NCBI RefSeq assembly: GCF_001420595.1
Contig: NZ_LJIX01000006.1
Coordinates: 4,740,857 to 4,804,856 of the forward strand
Direction: 5' to 3'
From: Cytobacillus solani
Lineage (GTDB): Bacteria > Bacillota > Bacilli > Bacillales > Cytobacillaceae
Length of the DNA: 64,000 nt
The notes below the pieces were generated by a model, which worked only from the letters and a program-made list of their open reading frames with translations, had not been told where the DNA came from and did no database searches. The position numbers were made by a program, and so were the translations under genes. Below are positions 62,144 through 64,000 of the stretch, one piece after another. Position 1 is the stretch's first letter. Each line of letters starts with the position of its first letter.

Positions 62144-63796
62144 TCACACTTTTGATGCAATGGCGCGGCCAGCTTCCCGCCCAGAGAAAAGACACCCACC
62201 GACAAATGTCCCCTCTAATGCGCGATAGCCATGAATTCCTCCTCCGCCAAAGCCAGAAACCTCTCCTGCCGCATACAGCCCTGGAATGGCTTCTCCTGCA
62301 TCATTCAATACTTGACCCGATAAATCTGTTTGTAGCCCCCCTAAAGTTTTTCGGCTAACGATATTTAACCGAACAGCAATTAAAGGGCCATTTTTAGGAT
62401 CAAGGATTTTATGTGGAGCTGCTACACGAATTAATTTATCCCCTATATATTGGCGGGCACCTCGAAGAGCAGTAATTTGCAGGTCCTTCGTAAATTTATT
62501 ATCGATTTCTCGATCTCTTGCCTTAATTTGCCGCTCAATCTCTGCAAAATCCAGCAAATTTTCGTCTGTTAGTTTATTCATCCCTTCAATGAGATCAGAC
62601 AAATGATTGGCAATAACGAAGTCCTCTCCTTTATCCATAAATGCTTGGACAGGACCAGGAGCACCAGGCAAAACTCTAGATAATACCTTTTTAATACTTT
62701 TCCCTGTTAAATCTGGGTTTTGCTCTGAACCAGAAAGGGCAAATTCACGTTCAATAATCCTCTGGGTCAATATGAACCAAGAATAGCTATATCCTGTCTT
62801 TTGGATCGCCTCTAAAGTTCCTAATGTATCAAACCCTGGAAAATTCGGGGCTGAAAAACGCCTCCCTCTAGCATCCAGCCATATGGACGATGGCCCTGGG
62901 AGAATTCGAATTCCATGCTTATCCCAAATAGGATCCCAATTCTTTATCCCTTCTGTGTAATGCCACATGCGATCACGGTTAACAATTCTACCTCCTGCTT
63001 TTTCTGTAATCGACAGCATCCGGCCATCCACATGTGCAGGCACACCTGACAGCATATTCTTTGGCGGCTTCCCAAGACGGCTGGGCCAGTTTTTGCGGAT
63101 GAGGTCATGATTCCCGCCAATACCGCCGCTTGTAATTAGCACTGCCTTTGCACGATATTCAAACTCACCGATTACCTCTCTTGAGCTCGCTTCCCCGCGG
63201 GCTGCTGAACTAGGCACAAGAACAGATCCGCTTATTCCAACTACTGAAGGACCACTATTTAATAGATGGTCGACCCGGTGACGCGGACGAAACTCAACCA
63301 ACCCATTCTTCATATGCTCTTTTACACGTCGTTCAAATGGTTCCACTAGACCTGGACCTGTCCCCCATACAATATGGAAACGGGGTACTGAGTTCCCATG
63401 TCCTTCTGCCAGATAACCGCCCCTTTCGGCCCAGCCGACAATTGGAAAAAAACGTACACCCATATCATACAGCCATGCACGCTTCTCCCATGCTGCAAAA
63501 CCAACATACGCCTCAGCCCATTTTCTCCCCCAATAATCTTCGTTATCCTCTCGGTCAAAACCAGCCGTTCCTAACCAATCCTGCCATGCCAGCTCTTTTG
63601 AATCTTTTATGCCTAATCTCCGCTGCTCTGGTGAATCAACAAGAAATAATCCGCCAAAAGACCACCATGCTTGCCCCCCAAGTGAGCTTTCAGGTTCTTG
63701 GTCTACTAGCAGTACTTTTTTACCTGCATCTGCCATCTCAGCTGTCGCTACCAAACCAGCAAGACCTGCTCCTACTACGATTGCATCATATTTCAT
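62144..63796 (-). CDS. FAD-binding dehydrogenase (fumarate-reductase/ketosteroid-dehydrogenase-like)
   Basis: A 550-residue flavoprotein with the FAD motif IVVGAGLAGLVATAEMADAG, a second FAD stretch GLYAAGEVSGFGGGGIHGYRALEG at the C-terminal side, and an inserted substrate-capping region between. It matches the uncharacterised PRK12834-type group within the succinate dehydrogenase/fumarate reductase flavoprotein superfamily. No iron-sulfur partner or electron-transfer gene is next to it; substrate unknown. Confidence 0.85.
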   Translation of the reverse strand: MKYDAIVVGAGLAGLVATAEMADAGKKVLLVDQEPESSLGGQAWWSFGGLFLVDSPEQRRLGIKDSKELAWQDWLGTAGFDREDNEDYWGRKWAEAYVGFAAWEKRAWLYDMGVRFFPIVGWAERGGYLAEGHGNSVPRFHIVWGTGPGLVEPFERRVKEHMKNGLVEFRPRHRVDHLLNSGPSVVGISGSVLVPSSAARGEASSREVIGEFEYRAKAVLITSGGIGGNHDLIRKNWPSRLGKPPKNMLSGVPAHVDGRMLSITEKAGGRIVNRDRMWHYTEGIKNWDPIWDKHGIRILPGPSSIWLDARGRRFSAPNFPGFDTLGTLEAIQKTGYSYSWFILTQRIIEREFALSGSEQNPDLTGKSIKKVLSRVLPGAPGPVQAFMDKGEDFVIANHLSDLIEGMNKLTDENLLDFAEIERQIKARDREIDNKFTKDLQITALRGARQYIGDKLIRVAAPHKILDPKNGPLIAVRLNIVSRKTLGGLQTDLSGQVLNDAGEAIPGLYAAGEVSGFGGGGIHGYRALEGTFVGGCLFSGREAGRAIASKV

Positions 63797-63985
63797 TTTT
63801 AACAGCCCCTTTTTATCATCCGATCATTTTTTTATTTATTAATATATTAACTGATTTTTTAGATAATTAAATCAATTATTTGCTTCTTGCGTTAAAAAGT
63901 TTGCTTCGTTTTTATTTAACATGATGCTAATGGTATAATTTTCATGACATTCGAAAAAAGTTATTTAACTGGAGTGAACTTAATT

Positions 63986-64000
63986 TTGGAAACGAAAAAA
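63986..64000 (+). CDS. Possible start of a gene running off the right edge
   Basis: TTG GAA ACG AAA AAA (METKK) after GGAG at 63971-63974, with a TATAAT at 63934-63939 upstream. Only five codons are visible, so this is tentative. Confidence 0.35.

Overview
The window is chromosomal DNA of a low-GC, endospore-forming Firmicute of the family Bacillaceae. Evidence: the left part keeps the Bacillus subtilis gene order speE-pbpG-ywhD-ywhC-ywhB-ywgA-ywfO-rsfA-lipL-pta-hemQ-gerQ-ywdK-ywdI; spore genes (pbpG, rsfA, gerQ, a gerP-like group, a KinA/KinE-like kinase) are present; bacillithiol (bshB2), coproheme-pathway (hemQ) and S-box functions are typical of the group. Cytobacillus, Neobacillus or Mesobacillus relatives would fit, but the sequence alone does not fix the genus. 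A perfect parS site (13800-13815) agrees with an origin-proximal position, as for the same neighbourhood in B. subtilis.

Layout. 1-13150: conserved backbone (spermidine synthase, a spore-type penicillin-binding protein, small conserved genes, lipoyl transfer, phosphotransacetylase, coproheme decarboxylase, coat protein GerQ). 13150-26000: an anaerobic formate module on the minus strand, fdhD-fdhABC-fdhE-mobA-moeA-moeA/PBP-moaE-moaD-moeB. The catalytic subunit FdhA is a selenoprotein: an in-frame UGA at 24493-24495 is followed by a bacterial SECIS hairpin, so what looks like two ORFs is one 992-residue gene. 26400-33050: a lantibiotic-immunity-type ABC transporter, a cluster of GerP-like spore proteins with an Hsp20 protein, and a two-component system. 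33190-35950: pdxK, yojF-bshB2 and an SRPBCC protein.

36000-44000: a Crp/Fnr regulator divergent from a complete atypical (clade II) nitrous-oxide-reductase operon, nosC-nosZ-nosB-nosD-nosY-nosF plus two lipoprotein genes. Two perfect TGTGA-N6-TCACA sites lie between them, each placed to activate one direction; a weaker site precedes fdhD. Formate oxidation and N2O reduction could thus form one anaerobically induced respiratory chain. 44100-64000: mixed housekeeping and transport genes, including MarC, a PQQ-type sugar dehydrogenase lipoprotein, a MerR-controlled ABC exporter, a DUF990-type ABC exporter, a YjiH protein, a tandem P-loop ATPase, a PAS histidine kinase, a SAM-riboswitch-controlled NhaC-family transporter (probable methionine transporter) and an FAD dehydrogenase.

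Intergenic DNA is rich in repeats. One family of about 120-180 bp elements, with shared ends and several types of core, occurs at least eight times, once inside the molybdenum-cofactor operon. Three intergenic arrays have short cores repeated exactly every 20-21 bp, each array with its own core sequence; I do not recognise these as any described element, and they are the best candidates here for something new.
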